The translations under genes were made by a program, and so were the position numbers. The notes below the pieces were generated by a model that was given only the letters and a program-made list of their open reading frames with translations, was not told where the DNA came from and made no database searches. Positions 1 through 7,283 of a DNA stretch of 16,678 nt are shown here, piece after piece. This DNA is from an uncultured Verrucomicrobiota bacterium (GTDB taxonomy: Bacteria > Verrucomicrobiota > Verrucomicrobiia > Limisphaerales > UBA9464), in the NCBI GenBank assembly GCA_903930165.1, contig CAIYXO010000449.1, positions 1-16,678 of the forward strand, read 5' to 3'. The stretch's first letter is position 1; each line of letters starts with the position of its first letter.

Positions 1-18
1 CCCCGACGGGGCGGAAGG

Positions 19-49
19 CGACAGCCCGGGGCAAAGCCCCGGGTTGTCG
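19..49 (+). repeat. Hairpin element A, forward copy
   Basis: Bases 19-32 pair with 36-49 around an AAA loop (33-35). This gives 14 consecutive pairs, one of them G-U, with the core CCCGGGGC/GCCCCGGG. It is not followed by a T-run, so it does not look like a standard intrinsic terminator. It matches the inverted hairpin at 174-207 with compensated stem changes. Confidence 0.85.
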
Positions 50-173
50 ATCCAGAATGGGTTCTGAGCCCTGAAAGGGCGGAACTGGGGCGGCCACTTG
101 GCGTTGTGGGCCGATCCGTTTTGCGTGGTTCGCCATGGCGGCGCCCCTTCAGGGCTGCCGAAACCAAGAGGTC

Positions 174-207
174 CGGGAAACCCAAGGCGTTGCCTTGGGC
201 TTTCCCG
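174..207 (-). repeat. Hairpin element A, inverted copy
   Basis: CCCAAGGC (181-188) pairs with GCCTTGGG (192-199) around a GTT loop. The stem continues outward as CGGGAAA (174-180) with TTTCCCG (201-207), with C200 bulged, giving 15 pairs. Read on the minus strand its core aligns with the element at 19-49. Two G-C pairs there are A-T pairs here, changed on both arms. Confidence 0.85.
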
Positions 208-265
208 TCATGCCCCTTCAGGGGCTTGAAGAAGGGCGGCTCCGCCGGATGAGAAGATTGTCGGA

Positions 266-289
266 CCGCAGCCTGGCGGCCGCGGCTAC
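266..289 (-). repeat. GTAG-type REP palindrome, copy 1
   Basis: On the minus strand it reads GTAG (289-286) followed by a 20-nt palindrome (285-266) that folds into an 8-bp stem, including one G-U pair, with a GCCA loop. The layout of a GTAG tetranucleotide 5' of an imperfect palindrome is that of REP sequences mobilised by RAYT (TnpA_REP, Y1 HUH) transposases in other bacteria. Two related copies lie at 13794-13817 and 13933-13956. This copy sits 22 bp beyond the stop codon of the Gfo/Idh/MocA gene and could affect 3'-end stability, but it has no U-tract. Confidence 0.75.
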
Positions 290-311
290 CTGGAAACGAT
301 GGATCGCCAGC

Positions 312-1595
312 TCAGCTCAGCTTCCAGTTCCCGCGCATGGGCTGGCTGATGTAGGAGTTCGCCTCCTTGTCGTCCACGAAGCGCTGCTTCTTCGGATCGA
401 ACCGCAGCGGACGTCCGGTCTGGAGGGAGATCTTGGCGAGGTTGATCAACGTGCAGGAACGGTGGCCGTTCACTTCGTTCAGGGCGAACCGGCTCCGCGT
501 CCGCACCGCCTCCACGAAGTCGGTGACCATCGGCTCCGGATCGGCCAGCGCCGCCAGCTTGCGCTGGAAGTCGGGGATGTCGGTCTTCATGCCCTTGAGG
601 ATGCGTCCCTTCGAGCCCTCGATGAACGCCGCCTGCTTGTCGCGGTTGTCGCCGTCCAGGATGATCTCGGTGCCATCCCGGTACTTCATCCGGATGTAGC
701 GGAAGGTGCCGACGGCGTCCTTGTCCTGCGGCGGCGCGTCGGACTCGATCTCGACCGGGCTCTCGTCGTCCTTGCCCAGGACGTACTGCACGGGATCCAG
801 GTAGTGCTGGCCCATGTCGCCGAGCCCGCCTCCGTCGTAGTCCCAGTAGCCGCGGAAGGTGCCGTGCACGCGGTGCGGGTGATACGGCTTCACCGGGGCC
901 GGCCCGAGCCACATGTCGTAGTCCAGTTCCGGAGGCGCCGCCTGCACCTTCAGGTCGGTGCGGCCGACCCAGTAGAACTTCCAGTCGAAGCCGGTCGACG
1001 CGTTCAGGGTCACCTTCAACGGACCGTCGCCCAGCATCCCGTGCATCACCGCCTTCCGGATGTCCTTCACCGGCACGCCCATGCCGTAGAAGTTGTCCTG
1101 GAACCGGAACCAGGTGTTCAGGCGGAAGATCCGCTTGTGCTTCTTCACCGCGGCGACCACGGCCTCGCCTTCCGCGATCGTCCGCGTCATCGGCTTCTCG
1201 CACCAGATGTCCTTCCCCGCCTTGGCCGCGGCGATGGAGATGATGGCGTGCCAGTGCGGCGGCGTGGGGATGTGGACGATGTCGATGTCCTTCCGGGCGA
1301 GGACGTCGCGGAAGTCCTTGTAGCCCCGGCAGTCGGGTCCGCCCGCGGCGACGGCGTCGGCGAGGTGCTTGGCGTCGACGTCACAGACCGCGAGCAGCTT
1401 GCAGGCGGTGTTGATGGACTTCACGTGTCCCATGCCCATTCCGCCGGTGCCGATGACCGCACGGGTGAGGATCTCGCTGGGAGGCGTGTGCCCCGGACCG
1501 CCGAGGACGTGCCGCGGGACGATGGCGACCGTGGCCATGGCGGCGATGGAGCTCTGGAGGAATGAACGACGTGTCAGCGGATTGCGGGTGTTCAT
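312..1595 (-). CDS. Exported Gfo/Idh/MocA family oxidoreductase
   Basis: 427 aa, a probable NAD(P)-dependent sugar or sugar-derivative dehydrogenase; the substrate cannot be read from sequence. The N-terminus carries a twin-arginine leader (TRRSFLQ, residues 8-14, then a hydrophobic stretch to about 32), so export in folded form with bound cofactor is likely. The Rossmann glycine motif GTGGMG lies at 49-54. The family's Glu-Lys-Pro is at 133-135 (WCEKP), and GDMGQH at 259-264 supplies the Asp and His of the usual GDxGxH active site, so the enzyme looks intact. Length is usual for exported members. The ATG at 1595 is chosen because it places the Tat motif at the N-terminus; no strong Shine-Dalgarno is seen. 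It lies 145 bp downstream of the DUF1501 gene on the same strand, separated by a repeat mosaic, so cotranscription is possible but not assured. Confidence 0.93.
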   Translation of the reverse strand: MNTRNPLTRRSFLQSSIAAMATVAIVPRHVLGGPGHTPPSEILTRAVIGTGGMGMGHVKSINTACKLLAVCDVDAKHLADAVAAGGPDCRGYKDFRDVLARKDIDIVHIPTPPHWHAIISIAAAKAGKDIWCEKPMTRTIAEGEAVVAAVKKHKRIFRLNTWFRFQDNFYGMGVPVKDIRKAVMHGMLGDGPLKVTLNASTGFDWKFYWVGRTDLKVQAAPPELDYDMWLGPAPVKPYHPHRVHGTFRGYWDYDGGGLGDMGQHYLDPVQYVLGKDDESPVEIESDAPPQDKDAVGTFRYIRMKYRDGTEIILDGDNRDKQAAFIEGSKGRILKGMKTDIPDFQRKLAALADPEPMVTDFVEAVRTRSRFALNEVNGHRSCTLINLAKISLQTGRPLRFDPKKQRFVDDKEANSYISQPMRGNWKLS

Positions 1596-1615
1596 GGAAT
1601 GAGGGTTTCGGGTGG

Positions 1616-1720
1616 GAAAGCGGGGAGCAGGGAGCTGCGAGCGGGGAGGGGGAGCGGGAAGCCGATCACGAATCGGGAATCGCGAATCACGAATCGCTTG
1701 GCGTCTTGGCGCCTTTGCGT
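1616..1720. repeat. Mosaic of three short tandem repeats
   Basis: Three different tandem arrays lie end to end in the gap between the Gfo/Idh/MocA and DUF1501 genes. First is a purine-rich tract of GGGGAGC/GGGAGC-like units (about 1620-1660). Second are four heptamers, CACGAAT, CGGGAAT, CGCGAAT and CACGAAT (1667-1694). Third are three octamers, CTTGGCGT, CTTGGCGC and CTTTGCGT (1697-1720). The heptamers resemble the short tandemly repeated repeats (STRR) described in cyanobacteria. CTTTGCGTG (1713-1721) recurs at 8672-8680. No gene is seen here. Confidence 0.8.
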
Positions 1721-1740
1721 GAGGTCCGTCCGGTTCCCCT

Positions 1741-3189
1741 TCACGCGAGGATCTCCTTCACCACCTCGCCGCGGACGTCGGTGAGGCGGATGTCGCGGCC
1801 GCCGAAGCGGTACGTGAGGCGTTCGTGGTCGATGCCCATCAGGTGGAGCACCGTGGCGTGCAGGTCGTGCATCTCGAGGCGGTTCTCCACGGCCTTGTAG
1901 CCCCAGTCGTCGGTGGCGCCGTAGGCCATGCCGCCCTTCACGCCGCCGCCGGCCATCCAGACGGTGAACGCGTACTCGTTGTGGTCGCGTCCATCGCTGC
2001 CCTGTGCGAACGGCGTGCGTCCGAACTCGCCCGCCCACAAGACCAGCGTCTCGTCGAGCAGGCCGCGGGACTTCAGGTCCGCGAGCAGGCCGGCGATGGG
2101 CTGGTCCACGGCCAGGGCGTTCTGTCCGTGGTTCTTCACCAGGCCGCCGTGGGCGTCCCAGCGGCTGTAGCCGTCCACCATCGGGACCGTGAGCTCCACG
2201 AAGCGCACGCCGCGTTCGACCATGCGGCGGGCGAGCAGGCATTGGCGGCCGTAGGTTCGGGTGTGCTCGAACGGCGCGTCGAGGCCGTAGAGCCGGCGCG
2301 TGGCCTCGGACTCGCCCCGGATCTCGAGCAGCTCGGGCACGGTCGTCTGCATGCGCGCGGCGAGCTCGTGGTTGGCGATGGCGGATTCCAGGGCCCCGTC
2401 GCCGCCCGAGGCCTCGAGTCCGCGGGCGTTCAGGCGTCGGACGAGGCGGCGTTTCGCCTCCTGCAGGGCGGGGTCGTTGTCCCCGGGGGCGACGTTCGCG
2501 AGCGGCGTCCCGAGGGCGTTGAGCAGCGAGCCCTGGTAGGTCGCCGGCAGGAACCCGCTGCCGAAGTTGTCGAGGCCGCCCGACGGTATCTGGCCGCCGT
2601 TGAGCACCACGTAGCCGGGAAGGTCGTCGTTCGGGCTGCCGAGCCCGTAGGTGACCCAGGCGCCCAGGCTGGGACGGCCCTGGAGTCCGGTGCCGCTGTG
2701 GAGGAAGTAGTTCGCGCTCGTGTGCTCGGGGAACGCCGAGGTCATCGAACGGATCACGCAGAGGTCGTCCGCATGCCGCGCCACGTGGGGGAAGAGACCG
2801 CTGACCCACAGGCCGCTCGAGCCGTGTTGGCTGAATTCCCACGGCGACTTCATCACCGTGCCCACGTTCTCGAACTGGGTCTTCTCGAGGCGGCCGATGG
2901 CCTTGCGTGGATCCTCCCCGTGGTGCCGCGCCAGCAGGGGCTTGTGGTCGAAGGAGTCGACCTGCGAGACGGCGCCTTCCATGAAGAGGAAGATCACGTT
3001 CTTCGCGCGCGGACGGAACATCGGGGGACGCGGACGCGATGCCGGGGCCGGTGCGGCGAGCAGGGCCGCGGGTCCGCCCAGGAGCGAGGCCAAGGCCAGC
3101 GACCCGAATCCGTTCGAGGCCCGGCGCAGCATCTCGCGGCGGTCGATCCGCGGGTCGAGGAACAGGGGGTTGCGGGCGCCGGGCTTCAC
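1741..3189 (-). CDS. DUF1501 family protein, first copy
   Basis: 482 aa. DUF1501 proteins are distant members of the alkaline-phosphatase/sulfatase-like superfamily; their reaction is not established. The N-terminus has a twin-arginine-like leader (DRREMLRRAS, residues 16-25, then a hydrophobic Ala/Leu stretch to about 48). Family hallmarks are the strand KNVIFLFMEGAVSQVDSFD near 63-81, GEFGRTP at 387-393, Asp-His near 402-403, HDLH at 441-444 and the closing GRDIRLTDVRGEVVKEIL. I chose the GTG at 3189 because it gives the leader its usual length and overlaps the stop of the upstream DUF1549/DUF1553 gene in GTGA, the classic arrangement for coupled translation. The open frame continues far upstream, but only as a shadow of that gene. 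The next ATG is codon 20, inside the leader, so it is less likely. Confidence 0.93.
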   Translation of the reverse strand: MKPGARNPLFLDPRIDRREMLRRASNGFGSLALASLLGGPAALLAAPAPASRPRPPMFRPRAKNVIFLFMEGAVSQVDSFDHKPLLARHHGEDPRKAIGRLEKTQFENVGTVMKSPWEFSQHGSSGLWVSGLFPHVARHADDLCVIRSMTSAFPEHTSANYFLHSGTGLQGRPSLGAWVTYGLGSPNDDLPGYVVLNGGQIPSGGLDNFGSGFLPATYQGSLLNALGTPLANVAPGDNDPALQEAKRRLVRRLNARGLEASGGDGALESAIANHELAARMQTTVPELLEIRGESEATRRLYGLDAPFEHTRTYGRQCLLARRMVERGVRFVELTVPMVDGYSRWDAHGGLVKNHGQNALAVDQPIAGLLADLKSRGLLDETLVLWAGEFGRTPFAQGSDGRDHNEYAFTVWMAGGGVKGGMAYGATDDWGYKAVENRLEMHDLHATVLHLMGIDHERLTYRFGGRDIRLTDVRGEVVKEILA

Positions 3190-6149
3190 GGGATGTAGAT
3201 GAACTCGTTGGCGTTGAGCAGCACGTGCCCCAGGTCGGCCCAGGTCCCGACGCCGTCGGTCTCGCCCGGATGGAAGGCGTTGAACTCGTCCAGCGCCTCC
3301 GTGCACTCCGCGACCTCGGCGTCGTTGGGCAGGCGTCCGAAGGCGCATTCGAAGAGCCACGCGATGCGCTCGCGCCGGTCCGCCCTGGGCAGATCCCGCA
3401 GCAGCCGCTCGGCCCACACGCGGGACTGCTGGCGGAAGAACGGGTCGTTCATCCGCGCCAGGGCCTGCGCGGGAACGTTGGTCACGTTGCGCCGGCCCAC
3501 GGTGCTGAACGGCGTGGGGCCGTCGAAGGCGAGCTGGGTCGGCGGCAGGAAGTTCCGGCGCACCGCGGTGTACAGGCTGCGGCGCCCGTCGCCGTCCAGC
3601 GGACCGCTCTTGTCGGGACGTCCGCGTCCGACGACGAACTCGTCGAGGTACACTGGCACCGGAGGGCCGCCGAGCGCCGGGTTGAACCGACCGGACACCA
3701 CCAGCAGCGAATCGCGGATGGCCTCGGCTTCGAGCCTGCGGACCGGCCGGCGCGTCCAGAGGGCGTTCGATGGATCCGTCTCCAGGGCCTTCGGATCGGC
3801 CGGGCCCGCCGCGAGCGAAAAGGCGCGCGTCAGCACGAGGCTCCGAAGCAGTCGCTTCACCGACCAGGCGTCCTCGTGGGAGAAGCGATACGCCAGGTGG
3901 TCGAGCAGTTCCGGATGGGTCGGCGCCTCGCCGAGCGCACCGAAGTTGTCGACGGTCGGGACGAGGCCGCGTCCGAAGACGTGGTGCCAGACGCGGTTGA
4001 CCATGACCCGCGCGGTGAGCGGCGAGTCGGGCGAGGCGAGCCGTCGCGCCAGTTCGAGCCGGCCGCTGCCGTCCGCAGGCCGGATGCGGTCGGCGTCGGG
4101 GAACGCCGACGGCAGTCCGCGCGGGGCCGGGGCGCCAGGTTTGGACGGCTTGCCGCGGACCAGAACGAACTCGTCGACGCCGGTGCCGTCGTACAGGGCC
4201 ACCGCCGTGCGGGATTCCCAGCGGACGCGGGACGCGAGCGCGGCCTCCGCGGCCGTCAGGGAACGCGAAGCGGGAAGTCCGGCCGGGTCGATCCCGAAGG
4301 CGTCGGCGTTGCGAACCAGCCAGTCGGCGACGGTCGCCACGCCTTCCTCGGCGGGCAGCGGCGCACCCAGCGCCAGCCACCGGGCCGCCTTCGACGCCTC
4401 GCTTTCCAGGGCCTTGGCGAACTCCGCGGCGGTGCGGGCCTTGGCGAGGGCCGGCGGCAACGGATCCGCGGATCCGGCGGGCGGCGTCGCCTCGGACTCC
4501 ACGACCTCGAGGATCTCCAACGGCGCATCGCCATCGGGACCGAACTCGATGTGGACGCGGTGGCCCGAATACGGGGTGAGATCGTGCGTGACCCAGACCG
4601 GCGCGTCGGCGGTGCCGGTGTCGTAGGACCGCGTGAGCACGCCATGGAGCGGGCCGTCCAGCATGATGTGCGAATCGACGGCGGCGTAGACCTTCGTCCG
4701 TCCCCGGATCCGGTAGTGGAGTCGGCCCCCTTCCAGCGTGAAGGTCGGCGTCCGCAGCATCCGTCCCGCCCGTCCGGTGGCGCCGAGGCGGCCTGAGTCG
4801 TCCTCGTTGCCCGCGGCGTTCCGCAGCCGGTTCCAGAAGGGATCCCTCCGCGCGGCCCCGTGCGTGGCGATGCCGCCCAGCCCGCCGCGGCCGTCTGCCC
4901 ACGGCAAAAGGGAGCCGACCGGCACGGGACCGGACCCGAAGGCCTCGCCGTCGGCCTTCCACGGCTGGAGACCTTCCCGCGTGAAGTCCGCGACGATCCG
5001 CGGGCCGGGAAGGGTGGGAGTTGCTGGAACGGATGGAGACGCGGTGCCGTCGCGCAGTCCGAGAAGGACGCGCAGGGGATCGGCGGCCGCGTGTGCGCGG
5101 TTGGTGGACTGGGCCGCGGCGGCGAGCCGTTCGGCCCAACGGTTCGTCGTCCCCGGCGGCGTGCCGCGAAGGAGGGCTTCCGCAAGACCGTGGATCCCCG
5201 GCTGCAGGGCCTCGCCGAGCTGGCGGGCCGCCTGCGGCAGGTGTTCGCGGCGGAGCGTGGCCAGTTCGATGCCGGCGAGACGGTTGTTCTCGGAGGCCTC
5301 GAACCGGACCTGACGGAAACTCGAGCTCAGGAAGTACCCGACCACGCCGTAGTAGTCGTCCGTCCGGATCGGGTCGAACTTGTGGTCGTGGCAGCGTGCG
5401 CAGGAGAGCGTCAGTCCCAGGAAGCTCTTCGAAAGCACGTCCACCTTGTTGTCCAGGCGCTCGCACTCGTCCTGCCGGATGTCCACCGGCGAGTGGTTCT
5501 CCTCGCCGAGGAACGCCCAACCGGTGCCGAGGACCGACTCGTCGATGTCGGTTCCCGGCCGGAACCGCGGCCGCGGCAGGAGGTCGCCGGCGAGGTGTTC
5601 GACGAGGAAGCGGTCGTAGGGCAGGTCGGCGTTGAACGCGCGGACGAGGTAGTCGCGGTAGTGCCACGCGTTCGCGATCGGATAGTCGCTCTCGTGGCCC
5701 CGCGTCTCGGCGTAGCGCATGAGATCCATCCAGTGGCGGGCCCAGCGTTCCCCGAAGTGCGGCGAGGCCAAGAGCCGTTCCACCACCCGCTCACGCGCCC
5801 CCGGCGCCGTGTCGTCGACGAAGGCCCGGATCTCGTCGCGGGTCGGAGGCAGGCCCGTCAGGACGAAGGAGACGCGCCGCAGCCAGGCGCGGTCGTCGAC
5901 GGCCGGTGCGGCGGCGAGACCCGCCTCCTCCTGGCGCCGGCGCAGGAACCGGTCGATCGGGTTGCCGGACCACGCCGCGTCCCGGACGGGCGGGATCTCC
6001 TGCCTCTCGGGCGCCCGCCACAGCCAGGCCTGGGCCTGCTTTCGGGATTCCAGGTCGAATGCTGGACGGGTCTCCGCCGCCGCCCCAAGCGTCCATGCCA
6101 TCGACACCGCCGCCATGGTGCGGAATAGAGGGTGGCCGGGGCGGTTCAT
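3186..6149 (-). CDS. DUF1549/DUF1553 (PSCyt2/PSD1) protein with haem-type motif
   Basis: 987 aa secreted protein of the planctomycete-type cytochrome-like family; function not established. A short signal peptide (about 1-26, ending near AAAE) is followed by the DUF1549 region (about 60-285). It contains LTGLPPTRDEI near 97-107 and one c-type haem-like motif CARCH (C250, C253, H254) in the usual context LTLSCARCHDHKFDP. Residues about 384-551 look like a single all-beta ligand-binding module, then a helical linker. The DUF1553 region (about 695-985) shows LTARVMVNRVWHHVFG (711-726), PTHPELLDHLAYRF (743-756) and RRLEAEAIRDSLL (804-816). The separate N-terminal PSCyt1 haem domain found in many relatives is absent. 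It is first in a minus-strand unit with the overlapping DUF1501 gene. The start at 6149 fits the signal peptide. Confidence 0.92.
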   Translation of the reverse strand: MNRPGHPLFRTMAAVSMAWTLGAAAETRPAFDLESRKQAQAWLWRAPERQEIPPVRDAAWSGNPIDRFLRRRQEEAGLAAAPAVDDRAWLRRVSFVLTGLPPTRDEIRAFVDDTAPGARERVVERLLASPHFGERWARHWMDLMRYAETRGHESDYPIANAWHYRDYLVRAFNADLPYDRFLVEHLAGDLLPRPRFRPGTDIDESVLGTGWAFLGEENHSPVDIRQDECERLDNKVDVLSKSFLGLTLSCARCHDHKFDPIRTDDYYGVVGYFLSSSFRQVRFEASENNRLAGIELATLRREHLPQAARQLGEALQPGIHGLAEALLRGTPPGTTNRWAERLAAAAQSTNRAHAAADPLRVLLGLRDGTASPSVPATPTLPGPRIVADFTREGLQPWKADGEAFGSGPVPVGSLLPWADGRGGLGGIATHGAARRDPFWNRLRNAAGNEDDSGRLGATGRAGRMLRTPTFTLEGGRLHYRIRGRTKVYAAVDSHIMLDGPLHGVLTRSYDTGTADAPVWVTHDLTPYSGHRVHIEFGPDGDAPLEILEVVESEATPPAGSADPLPPALAKARTAAEFAKALESEASKAARWLALGAPLPAEEGVATVADWLVRNADAFGIDPAGLPASRSLTAAEAALASRVRWESRTAVALYDGTGVDEFVLVRGKPSKPGAPAPRGLPSAFPDADRIRPADGSGRLELARRLASPDSPLTARVMVNRVWHHVFGRGLVPTVDNFGALGEAPTHPELLDHLAYRFSHEDAWSVKRLLRSLVLTRAFSLAAGPADPKALETDPSNALWTRRPVRRLEAEAIRDSLLVVSGRFNPALGGPPVPVYLDEFVVGRGRPDKSGPLDGDGRRSLYTAVRRNFLPPTQLAFDGPTPFSTVGRRNVTNVPAQALARMNDPFFRQQSRVWAERLLRDLPRADRRERIAWLFECAFGRLPNDAEVAECTEALDEFNAFHPGETDGVGTWADLGHVLLNANEFIYIP

Positions 6150-6308
6150 GGGACACGAAAACGATGCGCCGCAGACGGACGTCGGGGAAGCCGTTTCCCT
6201 TCAGGTCGACCTCCGAAAACGCCTCGGCAGTTTCCGACCTGCTTCCGTGCCTTCAATTTCCTTGGGGCCGGATCCTCTTGGGCGGAGGATCCCGATCCCT
6301 TCCTTCAC
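6150..6308. other. Divergent intergenic region
   Basis: 159 bp between the divergent starts of the DUF1549/DUF1553 gene and the beta-propeller gene, so promoters for both directions must lie here or in the flanking codons. I cannot point to convincing -35/-10 boxes. A small hairpin is visible at 6184-6199 (GGGGAA/TTTCCC, one G-U). GGAGG at 6284-6288 lies 20 nt before the GTG start of the plus-strand gene, farther than is usual for a Shine-Dalgarno sequence. Confidence 0.5.
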
Positions 6309-7220
6309 GTGAAACACCCCGCCCTCCTCCTGATCGGCGCCCTCCTCGGCACCTTGGCCCCGCTTCGCGCCGCCGAAGCGGCGATCCGACACTCCTACCT
6401 CGTCCTCGGCGGACGGACCGCGATCGTCGCAGAGGACGGCTCGGTCTCCTGGGAGTACAAGGGCGGCTCCCGCGACGGCTTCGTCCTTCCCGGCGGCAAC
6501 GTCCTCGTCGCCTGGTCCGACCGGGTGGAGGAGGTCACGCCGGCGAAGCAGGTGGTCTTCTCATACGTCCGGAGCCCGGAGAACGCCGAGATCGGCACCA
6601 CGCAGCGGCTGTACGACGGCACGACGCTCGTCACGGAACTCGGGAAGTCGCCGCGTCTGCTGCGTGTCGACGCCCAGGGCGCCGTGGTGGCCTCGACGCC
6701 ACTGCAGCCGGAGACCGACAACGCGCACATGCAGACCCGGATGGCGCGCCAACTGCGCAACGGCAACCTCCTCGTCCCGCACCTGCTGGCGTTCGCGGTG
6801 AAGGAGTACACGCCCGAGGGGCGCGTGGTCCGGACGTTGCAGACCGACCTGCCCGGGCTCGGCGGCCGCGCGGCGGAGAACTGGCCGTTCACGGCCATCC
6901 GGCTCGACGACGGCCACACGGTCGTCTCGCTGACCCACGGGAACCAGGTGGTGGAGTTCGACGGGGCCGGCGCCGTGGTCTGGAAGGTGACCAACGCGGA
7001 GGTCGGCGGGCTGTTCCAGGATCCCTGCGGCGCGCAGCGTCTCGCCAACGGCAACACCGTGGTCGGCAGCCACGCCGCGATGAAGGGCGTCTCGATGGTC
7101 GAGGTGACCCCGGCGAAGAAGATCGTCTGGACGAGCGACCATCCTGCCGCCGCGGGCGTGCACTCCTTCCAGATCCTGACCACCAACGGCCGTTCCGAAC
7201 CCGGCCAGCCACAGAAGTAG
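6309..7220 (+). CDS. Secreted beta-propeller-like (PQQ/WD-like repeat) protein
   Basis: 303 aa. A signal peptide (MKHPALLLIGALLGTLAPL, cleavage near RAAEA) is followed by repeated blades of the type L-x-N/D-G-N/H-x-V-V ... V-E-V/F-x-x-x-x-x-V-V-W. Examples are LPGGNVLVAW, LRNGNLLVPH, LDDGHTVVSL and LANGNTVVGS, each followed by a strand such as VVEFDGAGAVVW or MVEVTPAKKIVW. This is the look of PQQ-like or arylsulfotransferase-like propellers, but no catalytic residues identify an enzyme, so it may be a binding or scaffold protein. I chose the GTG at 6309 because it opens directly on the signal peptide; the longer frame from 6132 adds about 59 residues without protein-like character. The TlpA-like gene follows 63 bp downstream on the same strand. 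Function unknown. Confidence 0.82.
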   Translation: MKHPALLLIGALLGTLAPLRAAEAAIRHSYLVLGGRTAIVAEDGSVSWEYKGGSRDGFVLPGGNVLVAWSDRVEEVTPAKQVVFSYVRSPENAEIGTTQRLYDGTTLVTELGKSPRLLRVDAQGAVVASTPLQPETDNAHMQTRMARQLRNGNLLVPHLLAFAVKEYTPEGRVVRTLQTDLPGLGGRAAENWPFTAIRLDDGHTVVSLTHGNQVVEFDGAGAVVWKVTNAEVGGLFQDPCGAQRLANGNTVVGSHAAMKGVSMVEVTPAKKIVWTSDHPAAAGVHSFQILTTNGRSEPGQPQK

Positions 7221-7283
7221 TCCCGCGGCCGGTCATCGGAATCGAATTTGCCCCGCTCCGATGCGTCGCCACCTTTGAATCAC

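Larger units (their letters stand above)
1..230. repeat. Composite array of GC-rich palindromic repeats
   Basis: Gene-free stretch built from alternating hairpins of two kinds. Kind B is GCCCTGAAAGGGC-like: 68-80 in plus orientation, a degenerate copy CCCCGACGGGG at 1-11, and inverted copies around 137-159 and 212-225. The last two share the 12-mer GCCCCTTCAGGG (143-154 and 212-223). Kind A is a longer stem at 19-49 and, inverted, at 174-207. The order is B-A-B followed by B'-A'-B', so the block is itself roughly symmetrical. The 68-80 hairpin is extended by GTTC (61-64) pairing with GAAC (82-85). From memory, similar GC-rich palindromes recur between genes in Planctomycetota and Verrucomicrobiota; I cannot confirm copy number from one window. 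No ribosome-binding site or convincing protein is seen here. Confidence 0.8.

Noticed and set aside
1741..5667. Single 1308-residue minus-strand open frame
   Set aside because: Only the part from 3189 down encodes the DUF1501 protein. The upstream 826 codons are an Arg/Pro-rich shadow of the DUF1549/DUF1553 gene in another frame.
7234..7263. 7-bp inverted repeat CATCGGA/TCCGATG between the propeller and TlpA-like genes
   Set aside because: The 16-nt loop, the short stem and the lack of a T-run make a terminator unlikely. It may be chance.
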